Shown here piece by piece: positions 5,562 through 5,986 of a stretch of DNA of 5,986 nt (the stretch's first letter is position 1; each line of letters opens with the position of its first letter). The DNA is taken from contig CATBLW010000246.1 in NCBI GenBank assembly GCA_949486985.1, positions 1 through 5,986 of the forward strand, in the 5' to 3' direction. The stretch is from Prochlorococcus marinus str. MIT 9215 (lineage in GTDB: Bacteria > Cyanobacteriota > Cyanobacteriia > PCC-6307 > Cyanobiaceae). The translations under genes and the position numbers were made by a program. The notes under the pieces are model-generated. The model was not told the DNA's origin and did not search any database. It was given only the letters and a program-made list of their open reading frames with translations.

Positions 5562-5986
5562 CGGACCCCCTGCAGGTAGTTGAGAATGCCAGTGGCAATG
5601 GCTAGGGCCAACTTACGGCGATGGGCTGCCGTGGCAAGGCGAGGGGCATCAATCCTTCCGGTTAAGAAGCCTGTCTCAACAAGGATTGAGGGCATTGTGG
5701 TGCGTCGTATCACGAAAAACCGTCCTCGCCGAACGCCTCGATTTGGACTGCCTGGAGAGACATTCAGAACCTGCCTCTGAATATGTGCAGCCAACCTGCC
5801 GGAACGCGGATCAGAGAAATAGAAGGTTTCAATTCCATTCACATCCGGCCGAGACATACTGATGGCATTGGCATGGATGCTTACGAAGGCGGTGGCACCC
5901 ATGCGATTGGCGATCGCCACCCTTGGAGGTAGATCCACATCCACCTCTGCGGTGCGTGTCATCACGACATTCACCCCACGGGCTTC
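5558..5986 (-). CDS. N-acetylmuramoyl-L-alanine amidase (Amidase_3 family), C-terminal part
   Basis: The gene enters from the right edge (the frame is open to base 5986), and its last 142 codons end at TGA 5558-5560. Enzymes of this zinc family cut the bond between MurNAc and the stem peptide and usually act in the periplasm on septal or turned-over peptidoglycan. The visible part holds the second half of the catalytic domain: the conserved R-x-A-x-AN helix (RVAIANRMGA), the zinc-ligand histidine in SIHANA, the NGIETFYF strand, the RGVRRGRFFVIRRTTMPSIL block, and the catalytic glutamate in VETGFLTG, then the terminal helix. The first zinc-binding motif and any signal peptide or AMIN domains lie outside the window, so export cannot be judged. 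Its stop codon overlaps the murI TTG start by four bases. A GTG at 5972-5974 is internal, not the start. Confidence 0.93.
   Translation of the reverse strand, partial: EARGVNVVMTRTAEVDVDLPPRVAIANRMGATAFVSIHANAISMSRPDVNGIETFYFSDPRSGRLAAHIQRQVLNVSPGSPNRGVRRGRFFVIRRTTMPSILVETGFLTGRIDAPRLATAAHRRKLALAIATGILNYLQGVR

Noticed and set aside
1..5986. CRISPR arrays, insertion sequences, phage or toxin-antitoxin genes
   Set aside because: No spaced direct repeats, transposase or integrase motifs, target duplications or small toxin-like gene pairs were seen; the window is core chromosomal in character.

Overview
The window looks like chromosomal DNA of a marine picocyanobacterium (Synechococcus or low-light Prochlorococcus). 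This rests on the gene content and order: an N-acetylmuramoyl-L-alanine amidase, glutamate racemase and long-chain prenyl diphosphate synthase in one run, facing a HAD-IA phosphatase, then acetyl-CoA synthetase and a TerB-like protein. Other signs are tight packing, moderate GC (judged by eye, not counted) and no mobile elements. The taxonomic call is an inference from protein character and gene order; no search was run.

Layout, left to right. Bases 2-193 (+) hold the 3' end of an unrecognised gene entering from the left. Bases 194-479 have no convincing gene but contain three hairpins. A TerB-like gene (480-905, +) converges on acs (987-2963, -). An inverted repeat spans the TerB stop codon and lies 38 bases past the acs stop, so it may serve both genes. 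A short divergent region (2964-3068) separates acs from the HAD gene and contains two abutting palindromes and a 14-codon reading frame with a strong Shine-Dalgarno sequence. The HAD phosphatase (best start 3069, end 3740, +) converges on sds (3764-4735, -) with only 23 bases between them. Upstream of sds on the same strand are murI (4758-5561) and the C-terminal part of the amidase (5558 to beyond 5986). The amidase and murI overlap by four bases, and murI appears to start at TTG.

The minus-strand run amidase-murI-sds joins peptidoglycan turnover, D-glutamate supply and quinone side-chain synthesis, and is very likely one transcript. acs activates acetate to acetyl-CoA and is probably its own transcription unit. 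The rest is mostly housekeeping. No new multi-gene system is evident. The observations most worth checking are nucleic-acid structures: a perfect 14-bp hairpin inside the TerB-like gene, the inverted repeat at the convergent junction, the structured gene-free stretch near the left end, and the palindromes plus mini-ORF between acs and the HAD gene.
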